From positions 1 through 12,351 of the forward strand of contig CANBQQ010000045.1 in assembly GCA_947371715.1 (NCBI GenBank): a DNA stretch of 12,351 nucleotides, read 5' to 3'. How positions within the stretch are numbered: position 1 is the stretch's first letter; every line of letters starts with the position of its first letter. The notes beneath the pieces were generated by a model. That model had not been told where the DNA came from and did no database searches. It saw nothing but the letters and a program-made list of their open reading frames with translations. Below are positions 1-6,906 of the stretch, piece by piece. Both the position numbers and the translations under genes were made by a program. This stretch comes from Flavipsychrobacter stenotrophus. GTDB taxonomy: Bacteria; Bacteroidota; Bacteroidia; Chitinophagales; Chitinophagaceae.

Positions 1-44
1 TCACCCAGGCGTTTCTTTATTTGGTCTATCTGCTGTTCATCCAC
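1..44 (-). CDS. possible N-terminus of a leftward gene, cut by the window edge
   Basis: Reading leftward from a GTG at 44-42, the frame is open to the window edge and encodes VDEQQIDQIKKRLG, a hydrophilic, probably helical start. An in-frame TAG at 50-48 lies just upstream, so the start must be at or after position 47. A leftward -7 box (55-62) lies immediately upstream, which would leave almost no 5' leader; either the transcript is nearly leaderless or the true start is further inside. Fourteen residues are too few to name a family. The promoter context makes a real gene plausible, but it is only weakly supported. Confidence 0.3.
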   Translation of the reverse strand, partial: MDEQQIDQIKKRLG

Positions 45-54
45 GTTCTATTGT

Positions 55-62
55 CAAAGGTA
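55..62 (-). promoter_or_regulatory. leftward TAnnTTTG -7 box
   Basis: On the minus strand this reads TACCTTTG, a perfect match to the Bacteroidetes sigma-A -7 consensus TAnnTTTG. I see no TTG at the usual 19-21 nt distance upstream, so the -33 element is weak or absent. It would drive the partial gene at 1-44. The same eight bases form the rightward box at 179-186. Confidence 0.4.
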
Positions 63-178
63 TTAACTAGTCAATATATTCATGTTTTTTTCTGATCAGA
101 AGTGCCCACTCTGTGACCTTTACCCTCTGGCAGATGTTGTATAACGCTATATTCACAAAATAATAGAGCAAAACATAA

Positions 179-186
179 TACCTTTG
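179..186 (+). promoter_or_regulatory. rightward TAnnTTTG -7 box for the exosortase unit
   Basis: TACCTTTG matches the Bacteroidetes -7 consensus exactly. No clear -33 TTG is visible. The box contains the TTG at 184-186, the most upstream possible start of the exosortase frame. If the promoter is real, transcription starts near 190-194 and that codon is not in the mRNA, so translation must begin further in. Confidence 0.5.
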
Positions 187-783
187 CAGTCGTATGAAAG
201 GGTAAATTCTTTCTTATGTTATTCATTGGCCGACATCAAAACATTATACAACAAGGTTCCACCACTGGTAAGATCATTCTTACTCAAGGCTGCGCTTATA
301 TTTATTGTGTGGCAGCTGCTGTATAATTTTGTGCTTGACCCAATTCGCATACCAGACAGGCAGTTGACCAATGCAACAGCCTACTCTACTGCGAAGTTGA
401 TGTCGGTTTTTTATGATTCTGTAGGTGCTGTCTATACACACGACAATGCTACCGCATCTGCCATTATTACTATAAACGGACGTGGTGTATTGGGTATACT
501 AGACCCCTGCAATGGACTGGATATTTATGTGTTGTTCATTTCTTTTTTATTCTGTTTTCCCGGCACGGCCAAAAGGCGGGCATTGTTTATATTGCTAGGG
601 CTACCGTATATCTACATCATCAATACTGTCCGTTGTGCATTGATAGGCTGGCTGAATATAGCGCACAGGGGTTGGGTAGACATCAGCCATCACTACATTT
701 TTACTGCCGCTGTATATCTTCTCGTATTTTACCTTTGGATGGAATATACCAAAACCAAAAGAGCAACTGTACATGCGGGGTAG
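184..783 (+). CDS. exosortase/archaeosortase family protein
   Basis: A polytopic inner-membrane cysteine transpeptidase of the exosortase/archaeosortase family. These enzymes cut C-terminal sorting signals (PEP-CTERM-like) and hand exported proteins on for surface attachment or modification, often beside exopolysaccharide genes. The three expected catalytic residues sit in family-like contexts: Cys109 in DPCNGLD, Arg150 in NTVR, and His169/170 in DISHHYIF. Hydrophobic helices lie at about 33-50, 113-127, 133-148 and 172-187. At 199 aa or fewer it is the compact Bacteroidetes form without an extra domain. The start is uncertain: the frame opens at TTG 184, which overlaps the -7 box, and TTG 226 (product starting MADIKTLYNKVPP, 185 aa) is more compatible with the promoter. 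The next gene overlaps its stop by 11 bases. No sorting-signal substrate is visible in this window. The subfamily (XrtF, XrtN, XrtX or other) cannot be settled by eye. Confidence 0.88.
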   Translation: MQSYERVNSFLCYSLADIKTLYNKVPPLVRSFLLKAALIFIVWQLLYNFVLDPIRIPDRQLTNATAYSTAKLMSVFYDSVGAVYTHDNATASAIITINGRGVLGILDPCNGLDIYVLFISFLFCFPGTAKRRALFILLGLPYIYIINTVRCALIGWLNIAHRGWVDISHHYIFTAAVYLLVFYLWMEYTKTKRATVHAG

Positions 784-1180
784 AGCGCTATTTATTATTT
801 CCCTTATTGTTATCATCTTAGCCAGCTGGGCCAATGTAGACTATTTCGGGTCTGTGCGCAATAATGTGTTTGGACCAACTGTAAACCAGGCAGTACATAT
901 CATAGCGTTTTTATTTACAGCTGGTGTAGGTTATGTCAACTGGCGGCGACACGATAAATGGATCAATAACTTATGGTTAGGGATATATGCATTAGTACTT
1001 TTATTATTCCTCGCCAGTGGCTTACTCTTTCACTTCACCCACAATGAGCTGATCAAACGCACAGGTGCAGGCCTGCGCAACAGATTCACAGAGCCACTAC
1101 CATTTCTTGTGTTCTACATCTTCATAGCGCTGACAAAAAAATTGTCGCGAAGTGCTGATTACGACAATAAAAAAGGCTGA
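773..1180 (+). CDS. small polytopic membrane protein coupled to the exosortase
   Basis: A 135-residue protein with four predicted transmembrane helices at about 5-21, 39-55, 68-86 and 107-122, and basic loops (NWRRHDK, KRTGAGLRNR, TKKLSR). Its ATG lies inside the end of the exosortase gene, with an 11-base overlap in another frame, which points to translational coupling and joint function in the inner membrane. Bacteroidetes exosortases often have a small membrane protein beside them (for example the XrtF-associated family), and this is probably such a partner. The biochemical role is unknown and I see no catalytic motif. The TGA stop lies within the stem of the terminator that follows. Confidence 0.8.
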   Translation: MRGRALFIISLIVIILASWANVDYFGSVRNNVFGPTVNQAVHIIAFLFTAGVGYVNWRRHDKWINNLWLGIYALVLLLFLASGLLFHFTHNELIKRTGAGLRNRFTEPLPFLVFYIFIALTKKLSRSADYDNKKG

Positions 1181-1200
1181 TCATCATGATCAGCCTTTTT
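1170..1200. terminator. bidirectional intrinsic terminator
   Basis: A perfect inverted repeat: a GGCTGATCA / TGATCAGCC stem (1175-1183 and 1187-1195) with a TCA loop, flanked by AAAAA and TTTTT that extend the pairing to 14 bp. It has a U-run in both directions and lies between the convergent exosortase unit (ending 1180) and the Wzi-like gene (ending 1220), so it can serve both. Confidence 0.9.
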
Positions 1201-1219
1201 AGTATTTGCCAAAATTTTA

Positions 1220-2992
1220 TTAGAAGAAGTTATAATCGCGCCTGGCCGAGTTGAGCCTTATGCCCAGGTACACATAACTGGTAGTTAGTGGCCCTGCCGG
1301 ATCGTATCCTACCGAAGAATAACCGTTGTACACTTTCGAGGCATTATCGAATTTCCTGTAAACGGTACCGAGGTCAATAAACAGATTTCTGGATGCCTGG
1401 TAAGACAGATTCAGATTAATGCTCATTACCTGACTCTTAGGTCCGTTAACCATCTTTATGCCATAGTCTTTAGGGCGTGAAGTATATGTTTTGAATACAT
1501 CGTTACCCAGGTTTGCACCGCCTGTATCTACACCATGCACATAGTACATGCCTTTAAGTGTTACCATCAGGTTTTTTGCAGGCTGGTAGCGGGCTATACC
1601 TATCATCTTTATAAAGCCCGAACCAAGTGGATCGGCCAATGGCTGGTTAAAGTTGGTATAGTTGGCAATAGTGTCTTTAGCAGCATATGCATATGGGCGT
1701 ACAGCATCCAATTCGGCCTGCAGGTCAAGGTTCTTTATGCCCAATGCATCAAAATACTTGGCACCCAGCTGATAACCATACTTATTACCGTACCATCCTT
1801 TTCCTGATACTATTTCAGATGCCTTAAATTCATTGAGCATGAACTGTCCGTAAAACTGCAGATGCTTTGCAGCAATGGCTTTAAAAGACCATCCAATGAG
1901 CGATTTGTCTGCACTGCCATTAAAATTATTGGCAGCAAGCGTAAATGCCACTGGATTTAAGTAGTTGATTTCATAACCATTGGCACGGTCGAATATTATA
2001 GACTCAAAATAGCTTAGGTTCAGCCATGGCCTTGCATTAAATGATATGAAGTGCATGGTGGCATACTTGTGCGCATATAGCTGATCGCCTGCCTGTTTAT
2101 TGTATTGTCCCGTTAGCTGCAGGTACAAGCTCTCGTAGTTAAGTTTCCATATTCTGGCGCGCAACTTCAGGAAAGTCATGTTAGATGAGAAGTCGCTCAG
2201 GAAAAGGCTGGTAACACCATCTCCAATAAAGTTCTTACCCGACCCGAAGGTAACACTCACCTTATCCTTAACCGCAGCAAAGTCTACATAACCACTGGCA
2301 TTGAAATAAGAGAAGTTTGCCCCCCTTGACTTAGGCACAAAAAAGTAGTCGGCACCCGGCACAGCCATGTACTTGCCATCTTTCATAGCATAATTGTACA
2401 CGTAGCCGGGCATAGACTCTATGTTATCTGTAAGCATCGTGTAGAAGCCAATACGCTTGCCAAACCATCCGCGAAATTCGAGATCATAACTACCGTATAA
2501 GTGATATCCGCTCAGTCCTTTTACCGATACGCTACCGGCGCCACTGTTGGCCTCTTGTGTAGAAACATAGTTCTGGACCGGGTTTATGATCAGTAAAAAG
2601 TCTTTGGTCTTTACATAGCCCATGTTGTAACGGTCTTTGTATATCTTGCCCCACAGGGTATGCTTTCCTTTTATAAATCCATTCTCATCAGCCGCCCATT
2701 CACCATGCTCGGCAACAAGCATACGCATATTATATAGATCTATTTTGCTGAATGGGTTCTTGCGGGTAGTGTCGGCAGCCCAACTCTGCATAGATTCTGT
2801 AAAATGCACTGCATTCTTCCTTGACTCCAGTTTGTCACTTAAGTTCAGGCTATCACATAGTCTACCTGAGCGCGTTTCCAACCTATCCAGAAGCAGGTAG
2901 TTGTCAGATCCCGTAGCTATATAGGTCGTTTGGGCAGTAGAACAGTAAGTTGATAAAGCAAGGGCAAGAGCGAGGTAGGCTTTTTTCTGCAT
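1220..2992 (-). CDS. Wzi-like (capsule assembly) outer-membrane beta-barrel protein
   Basis: A 590-residue exported protein. The N-terminus (MQKKAYLALALALSTYCSTAQ) is a type-I signal peptide, probably cleaved after residue 21. The rest alternates aromatic and polar residues in short strands typical of an outer-membrane barrel and ends in aromatic Phe-Phe. The mid-to-late stretch with YEINYLNPVAFTLAANNF, GWSFKAIAAKHLQFYGQF and MLNEF resembles the Caps_assemb_Wzi family; E. coli Wzi helps anchor capsule at the cell surface. In Bacteroidetes such proteins are common and their exact role is mostly untested. It transcribes toward the exosortase pair and shares a terminator with it, and is divergent from pyrC. 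A link to surface polysaccharide is inference from family. The start is supported by the signal peptide. Confidence 0.72.
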   Translation of the reverse strand: MQKKAYLALALALSTYCSTAQTTYIATGSDNYLLLDRLETRSGRLCDSLNLSDKLESRKNAVHFTESMQSWAADTTRKNPFSKIDLYNMRMLVAEHGEWAADENGFIKGKHTLWGKIYKDRYNMGYVKTKDFLLIINPVQNYVSTQEANSGAGSVSVKGLSGYHLYGSYDLEFRGWFGKRIGFYTMLTDNIESMPGYVYNYAMKDGKYMAVPGADYFFVPKSRGANFSYFNASGYVDFAAVKDKVSVTFGSGKNFIGDGVTSLFLSDFSSNMTFLKLRARIWKLNYESLYLQLTGQYNKQAGDQLYAHKYATMHFISFNARPWLNLSYFESIIFDRANGYEINYLNPVAFTLAANNFNGSADKSLIGWSFKAIAAKHLQFYGQFMLNEFKASEIVSGKGWYGNKYGYQLGAKYFDALGIKNLDLQAELDAVRPYAYAAKDTIANYTNFNQPLADPLGSGFIKMIGIARYQPAKNLMVTLKGMYYVHGVDTGGANLGNDVFKTYTSRPKDYGIKMVNGPKSQVMSINLNLSYQASRNLFIDLGTVYRKFDNASKVYNGYSSVGYDPAGPLTTSYVYLGIRLNSARRDYNFF

Positions 2993-3019
2993 AAAGGCGT
3001 TTTACAGATATGTAAATTG

Positions 3020-3027
3020 TAGATTTG
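3020..3027 (+). promoter_or_regulatory. -7 box for pyrC
   Basis: TAGATTTG fits the TAnnTTTG consensus exactly and lies 46 nt before the pyrC ATG. No good TTG is seen at -33. It is separated by five bases from an opposing -7 box, so the two transcription starts overlap. Confidence 0.45.
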
Positions 3028-3032
3028 CGTAG

Positions 3033-3040
3033 CAAAATTA
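3033..3040 (-). promoter_or_regulatory. -7 box for the Wzi-like gene
   Basis: On the minus strand this reads TAATTTTG, a perfect TAnnTTTG match about 40 nt before the Wzi-like start. The same octamer stands before the lipoprotein gene (7267-7274). No TTG lies at the usual distance. Confidence 0.45.
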
Positions 3041-3073
3041 AGCGTTATTCACTAATACGCCGCATATAACAAC

Positions 3074-4405
3074 ATGACAACGATATTAATAAAAAACGTC
3101 ACCATAGTAAACGAAGGTATCAGCAAGGTATCAGACATTCTGTTGAAAGATGGTCTTATAGATAAAATTGACACCAACATCACACCCGCAGGCAACTATA
3201 AGGAGATAAACGGTGAAGGACTGCACTTGCTGCCGGGTGTTATTGACGACCAGGTACACTTCCGCGAGCCTGGTCTTACCCATAAGGCCAATATACACAC
3301 CGAAGCCGCGGCGGCGGTAGCAGGTGGCACTACCACGTTTATGGAGATGCCCAATACCAACCCGCCCGCTATCACCCAACAATTGCTGCAAGACAAGTAT
3401 GATATTGCAGCGGCTACTTCTGTTGCCAACTACTCCTTCTTTATGGGCGTATCTAACAGCAATGCCGATGAAGTATTGCGCACGAACGACAAGAAGAAAG
3501 AAGTATGCGGTGTGAAGATATTTATGGGGTCGAGTACAGGGGATATGCTGGTAGATAACTACCTTACTCTGAACAAGATCTTTGCTGAATCGGAGCTGCT
3601 TATTGCCACCCATTGCGAAGATGAGCGCGTGGTCACTGAAAACAAGGCAAAGTACCCCGATGCTGATAATGCTTCTTACCACCCGCTGATACGCGATACT
3701 GAAGCCTGTTTTGCCAGCTCATTCTCGGCAGTACAGCTGGCTATGATCCACAAGACCCGCCTGCATATACTGCATATATCTACTGCCCGTGAGCTACAGT
3801 TGTTCACCAATATGTTCCCGCTGACCGACAAGCGGATCACCTCAGAGGTATGTGTGCACCACCTGCACTTCACTGCCGATGATTATCCACAATACGGTAA
3901 TCTCATAAAATGCAATCCTGCCATTAAAGCCAAAGAGAACAGGGATGCTCTGTGGGAAGCACTGCTTGACGACAGATTGGATATAATAGCTACAGACCAC
4001 GCCCCACATACGTGGGAGGAAAAGCAACTGCCTTACCAGAAGGCTCCCGCGGGTGTGCCATTGGTGCAGCATTCACTGGTGCTTATGTTGCAATATGCAA
4101 AGCAGGGTAAGCTGAGCATTGAAAAGGTTGTAGAGAAAATGTGTCATGCACCGGCCCAATGCTTCCAGATAGCTAAAAGAGGTTATATACGTGAGGGTTA
4201 CCATGCCGACCTGGTACTGGTTGATATGAACGAAACATATACCGTGAGCAAGGAGAATATTCTCTACAAGTGTGGCTGGTCTCCCTTCGAAGGACATACG
4301 TTCCCGGCTAAGATCGTGAATACTATAGTTAACGGAAATATCGTTTATGAAAACGGCAAAGTTTTGGATCTATACAGAGGACAAAGAATATTGTTTGACA
4401 GATAA
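3074..4405 (+). CDS. pyrC: dihydroorotase (class I type)
   Basis: Cytosolic zinc amidohydrolase that interconverts N-carbamoyl-L-aspartate and dihydroorotate, the third step of de novo pyrimidine synthesis. The 443 residues cover a whole family member: N-terminal beta-sandwich strand (ILIKNVTIVNEG), the metal and substrate region DDQVHFREPG (59-67; Arg64 is a substrate contact), NTNPP (94-98), Lys148 in GVKIFMG at the bridging-lysine position of the hydantoinase/allantoinase-like branch, His180 in ATHCED, His234 in HILHIST, and Asp308 in ATDHAPH, the catalytic base. The usual HxH metal pair reads Gln60-Val-His62. I recall this Gln form from other Bacteroidetes dihydroorotases, so it is probably normal for the lineage. 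It is monocistronic, with its own -7 box. Allantoinase or hydantoinase is the main alternative, but the FREPG and NTNP motifs favour dihydroorotase. Confidence 0.93.
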   Translation: MTTILIKNVTIVNEGISKVSDILLKDGLIDKIDTNITPAGNYKEINGEGLHLLPGVIDDQVHFREPGLTHKANIHTEAAAAVAGGTTTFMEMPNTNPPAITQQLLQDKYDIAAATSVANYSFFMGVSNSNADEVLRTNDKKKEVCGVKIFMGSSTGDMLVDNYLTLNKIFAESELLIATHCEDERVVTENKAKYPDADNASYHPLIRDTEACFASSFSAVQLAMIHKTRLHILHISTARELQLFTNMFPLTDKRITSEVCVHHLHFTADDYPQYGNLIKCNPAIKAKENRDALWEALLDDRLDIIATDHAPHTWEEKQLPYQKAPAGVPLVQHSLVLMLQYAKQGKLSIEKVVEKMCHAPAQCFQIAKRGYIREGYHADLVLVDMNETYTVSKENILYKCGWSPFEGHTFPAKIVNTIVNGNIVYENGKVLDLYRGQRILFDR

Positions 4406-4411
4406 AGTGAA

Positions 4412-4560
4412 GATGGCAAAAATAAATACCACCATTTCACTAATTCTATTCCATTTCTGCTTCGTTGCAAAAGTCTTTAAATAGGTCACTATTCGCAGAT
4501 TTTGCGCCTTGCACAAAAGAAATATAATCATTAAACTTGATGGCATTTATTTTCGCCATC
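4412..4560. repeat. inverted repeat flanking the pyrC-mutS-like gap
   Basis: Two 20-base arms, 4412-4431 and 4541-4560, are reverse complements at 18 of 20 positions, separated by 109 bases. Each arm is itself partly palindromic (GATGGC at one end, GCCATC or ACCA at the other, with an A/T centre). The left arm starts seven bases after the pyrC stop; the right arm ends seven bases before the ATG of the MutS-like gene and overlaps the end of its candidate -7 box. A second short stem (GTGAA-ATGG with CCATTTCAC, 4407-4416 and 4432-4440) surrounds the left arm and could act as a weak pyrC terminator, though it has no T-run. Confidence 0.6.
4509..4539 (+). promoter_or_regulatory. candidate promoter for the MutS-like gene
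   Basis: TTG (4509-4511), a 20-nt gap, then TAAACTTG (4532-4539), which matches seven of eight positions of TAnnTTTG. The predicted transcription start, near 4546, leaves a leader of about 20 nt. Confidence 0.4.
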
Positions 4561-4567
4561 CTCACTG

Positions 4568-5893
4568 ATGCAAAACGACAAGATCACACTTAAAGACCTC
4601 TCTATATTCACTTCCGATGGCAGTGGAGGGGTCTTCGACCTTATAGACCGCACCACTTCACTGGCGGGGAAGGATATGCTGCGCAAGCACCTGCATCATC
4701 CGCCCGACACGGCTGAGAATCTTATAGCTACACAAGATGCTATTAAATTCTGGAGCACACACCTGCAGTTATGGCCAAAGATCATTTCTAACGGCACCAT
4801 AGTGATGTTGGAAAAATTCTTTGAGTCGGCAGATAATGTAAGCGCACCGCCAACGGGTATTACCCTGATGATGGGCGCTATGATGCAAAAAGTATTCAAC
4901 AAGCAGGAGTACTTTTTAACCAAATTCTCGCTTTCCCATCTTTCAGATTTTTTGAAAGGTTGCCAACAACTGGCCGATATAGCCGACAACGAAGTTGTTC
5001 CATCAGCACTAAAACATGAGCTGGATGCTATAAATAAAGAACTAGAACACCGCCTTGCTGATAAGATGATGCATGTGAACCCGGATGCAAAATATTCCGA
5101 ACTGGCGCAACTCAACTATCAGGCACGCCGCGAAATGAAGAGTATGGTCTATCGGCTCATCAACCACTATGCGCGGCTGGATGCGTGGCAGTCTATGGCG
5201 CGGGCAACTAATGAACATAAATGGGTATTCCCCGAAATACTGCCGGCATTACCTATTCGGTTCGAAATGGAGCAACTATATCATCCATTGATACAGCAGC
5301 CAATTGGTTATGATATAACCTTCGACAATAGCCGCAACTTCCTGGTGCTTACCGGGGCCAACATGTCGGGCAAGACCACCTTTATGCGCTCGCTGGGTGT
5401 TGGCGCCCTTATGGCTCATCTGGGCATGGGCGTGCCGGCAAAAGCCCTGCGTATCAGCTTTCTGCAGGGCATCATCACTAACATGCATGTAGAAGATAAC
5501 ATCCTGAAAGGAGAAAGCTATTTCTTTGCCGAGGTACAACGTATGAAGCAGACCGCAGAAAAACTACAACAACATCAGCCACACCTGGTGCTGATGGATG
5601 AACTCTTCAAAGGCACCAATGTGCACGATGCATATGAGTGTACCAAGGCCGTAATGGATGGTTTGCTCAATCACAATAATCACCTGATGATACTGTCTAC
5701 CCACCTCTATGAAGTAGCCCACCAGTTTGCCGAAAATAAAGAGATCCTATTCTCCTACTTCGAGACGGAACTGGACCAAGATAGCAGCTACAGGTTTACC
5801 TACAAACTAAAGCCCGGCATATCTAACGACCGCATTGGCTATCGCATATTGCAGAAAGAAGGCGTAATTTCGTTGTTGCAAAAAAAGCGGTGA
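4568..5893 (+). CDS. short MutS-family ATPase
   Basis: A 441-residue MutS-family protein. The C-terminal half is a clear MutS ATPase: Walker A GANMSGKTT (263-271), the family signature FFAEVQRM (319-326), Walker B LVLMDELFKGT (340-350) and the STHL switch histidine (377-380). Upstream, DLIDRTTSLAGKDMLRKHL (24-42) matches the start of the MutS core/lever domain, followed by a helical lever region to about residue 215. Full MutS is roughly 850 residues. This protein lacks the N-terminal mismatch-binding domain with its Phe-X-Glu motif and the connector domain, so it is unlikely to be the main mismatch-repair sensor. Similar short MutS-like ATPases occur in Bacteroidetes; their substrate is not established. 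The frame is intact, with no sign of degradation. A 56-codon membrane-protein gene follows after one base. Confidence 0.87.
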   Translation: MQNDKITLKDLSIFTSDGSGGVFDLIDRTTSLAGKDMLRKHLHHPPDTAENLIATQDAIKFWSTHLQLWPKIISNGTIVMLEKFFESADNVSAPPTGITLMMGAMMQKVFNKQEYFLTKFSLSHLSDFLKGCQQLADIADNEVVPSALKHELDAINKELEHRLADKMMHVNPDAKYSELAQLNYQARREMKSMVYRLINHYARLDAWQSMARATNEHKWVFPEILPALPIRFEMEQLYHPLIQQPIGYDITFDNSRNFLVLTGANMSGKTTFMRSLGVGALMAHLGMGVPAKALRISFLQGIITNMHVEDNILKGESYFFAEVQRMKQTAEKLQQHQPHLVLMDELFKGTNVHDAYECTKAVMDGLLNHNNHLMILSTHLYEVAHQFAENKEILFSYFETELDQDSSYRFTYKLKPGISNDRIGYRILQKEGVISLLQKKR

Positions 5894-5894
5894 C

Positions 5895-6065
5895 ATGAAG
5901 TCGAAAATATTTGTCGTTATCATTACCTTGTTCATCCTATTGCCGGTGCTTTACCTGGCCTCTAATGAGCTGAAATACCGTGCTAAGCATGGTAATGAAC
6001 CAACACCTGTTAACAATACTTTAGATACTACACGATCATCTAAAAGTGATTCTGTCAAAATGTAA
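5895..6065 (+). CDS. 56-aa single-pass membrane protein
   Basis: ATG at 5895 begins one base after the MutS-like TGA. The product starts MKSKIFVVIITLFILLPVLY, one strongly hydrophobic helix (about residues 5-22), followed by a short polar tail rich in Asn, Thr, Ser and Lys. The tight spacing and the sensible membrane-anchor layout support a real gene cotranscribed with the MutS-like ATPase. The helix could also be an uncleaved or cleaved signal sequence, leaving a tail of about 34 residues in the periplasm. I do not recognise a family. Confidence 0.6.
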   Translation: MKSKIFVVIITLFILLPVLYLASNELKYRAKHGNEPTPVNNTLDTTRSSKSDSVKM

Positions 6066-6140
6066 TGCTTAATTTTAGTTTGCGTACGAGTAGCGATGTC
6101 ATTTGGTCAATAGTATTGTAGTTTACTTATTTAGGAGTGC

Positions 6141-6221
6141 GCCCTTACAGGGCTTTGTGTTTGGGTGTTTTTCAGTCGTAGGGCTAACACCCTACGCTAT
6201 TGCTTGAGCTCTTTCAGAGCT
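6141..6221. repeat. three-hairpin cluster, probable dispersed repeat
   Basis: Three short perfect stem-loops in 81 bases: GCCCT-TAC-AGGGC (6141-6153), CGTAGGG-CTAACA-CCCTACG (6177-6196) and AGCTCT-TTC-AGAGCT (6207-6221). The first and second are joined by a GGGTGTTTTT spacer. It lies in the 226-base gap between the 56-aa gene and the thioredoxin-like gene. The layout resembles dispersed multi-hairpin intergenic elements I recall from Bacteroidetes and Planctomycetes genomes. Only one copy is in this window, so the repeat status is recollection rather than observation. Confidence 0.5.
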
Positions 6222-6291
6222 GCCTATTCTTGAACAGTATATCTATTACATGGGAGATATGACAGTAACAATCTAACTGTACTCAGAATTT

Positions 6292-6822
6292 ATGAAAAAG
6301 ATACTCATAATACTACTTCTTACTATTGGCTGGATAAGCGCAGACGCTCAAAGTCGCGGCCGCTATAAGCGGATGCCCGCAGATAGCCTGCCCTATATGA
6401 AGTCGCCAGAGCTGCCGGCATATAACATAAGGCTGATGGATAGCACCACCGTCTTCAACACATTTAATATTGCTAAAGGAAAATATACGGCCATCTTCTT
6501 CTTCGACCCCGGCTGCAGTCATTGCCACGATATTACTGTAGAGCTGACACGCGGTATGGATTCACTGAAAAACATCCAGTTCTACTTTACTACGCCTAAC
6601 CCTGATTTTACGGCTATGCGCAAGTTTGCATCAGATATGCATCTTGCCGATTATCCCAACATAGTTGGTATTGGCCGCGACTATGAGTTTTTCTTTATAG
6701 ACTATTACAATGTGAATTCCTTCCCCGACCTGGCTCTATATGACGAGAACAAAATGATCGTGCACCTGTTTGAAGGAAGGGTGACGGTGAAGGATCTTTA
6801 TGAGTACACCCATAAGAAGTAA
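6292..6822 (+). CDS. exported thioredoxin-fold protein (CSHC)
   Basis: A 176-residue protein with a signal peptide (MKKILIILLLTIGWISADAQ, cleavage after about residue 20) and a thioredoxin-like domain from about residue 40. The redox motif is Cys75-Ser-His-Cys78 after the strand TAIFFFDPG, as in TlpA/ResA-type periplasmic thiol proteins, and Pro145 in NSFPDLALYD fits the cis-proline position. It probably acts on disulfides of exported proteins in the periplasm or at the outer membrane, but its partner is unknown. It stands alone, with the hairpin repeat upstream and a terminator downstream. I see no perfect TAnnTTTG box in front of it. Closest alternative: a redoxin/AhpC-TSA-like protein with a general antioxidant role. 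Confidence 0.82.
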   Translation: MKKILIILLLTIGWISADAQSRGRYKRMPADSLPYMKSPELPAYNIRLMDSTTVFNTFNIAKGKYTAIFFFDPGCSHCHDITVELTRGMDSLKNIQFYFTTPNPDFTAMRKFASDMHLADYPNIVGIGRDYEFFFIDYYNVNSFPDLALYDENKMIVHLFEGRVTVKDLYEYTHKK

Positions 6823-6850
6823 TTTAGTTCGAATAAACGGAGTGTCCAAC

Positions 6851-6881
6851 AAAAAATGCCCCTGCTTTCGCAAGGGCATTT
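6851..6881. terminator. bidirectional terminator, stronger leftward
   Basis: AAATGCCC (6854-6861) pairs with GGGCATTT (6874-6881); inside, TGC/GCA pair around a TTTC loop with one C-A mismatch. Leftward, the stem is followed by a run of six T (complement of 6851-6856), ideal for the lipoprotein gene ending at 6907. Rightward it has a weaker T-run and can end the thioredoxin-like gene. Confidence 0.82.
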
Positions 6882-6906
6882 CCTTCTATCGATAACTCAA
6901 TAAATA

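Noticed and set aside
3131..3682. 183-codon leftward frame opposite pyrC
   Set aside because: Lies entirely on the antisense strand of a clear dihydroorotase; its composition is that of a codon shadow and it has no signal, domain or promoter.
4696..5115. 139-codon leftward frame opposite the MutS-like gene
   Set aside because: Antisense shadow, Ser/Cys-rich with no recognisable domain, inside an intact gene.
6141..6221. CRISPR-like or integron-like repeat cluster
   Set aside because: The three hairpins differ in sequence, so there are no direct repeats with spacers and no cas or integrase gene.
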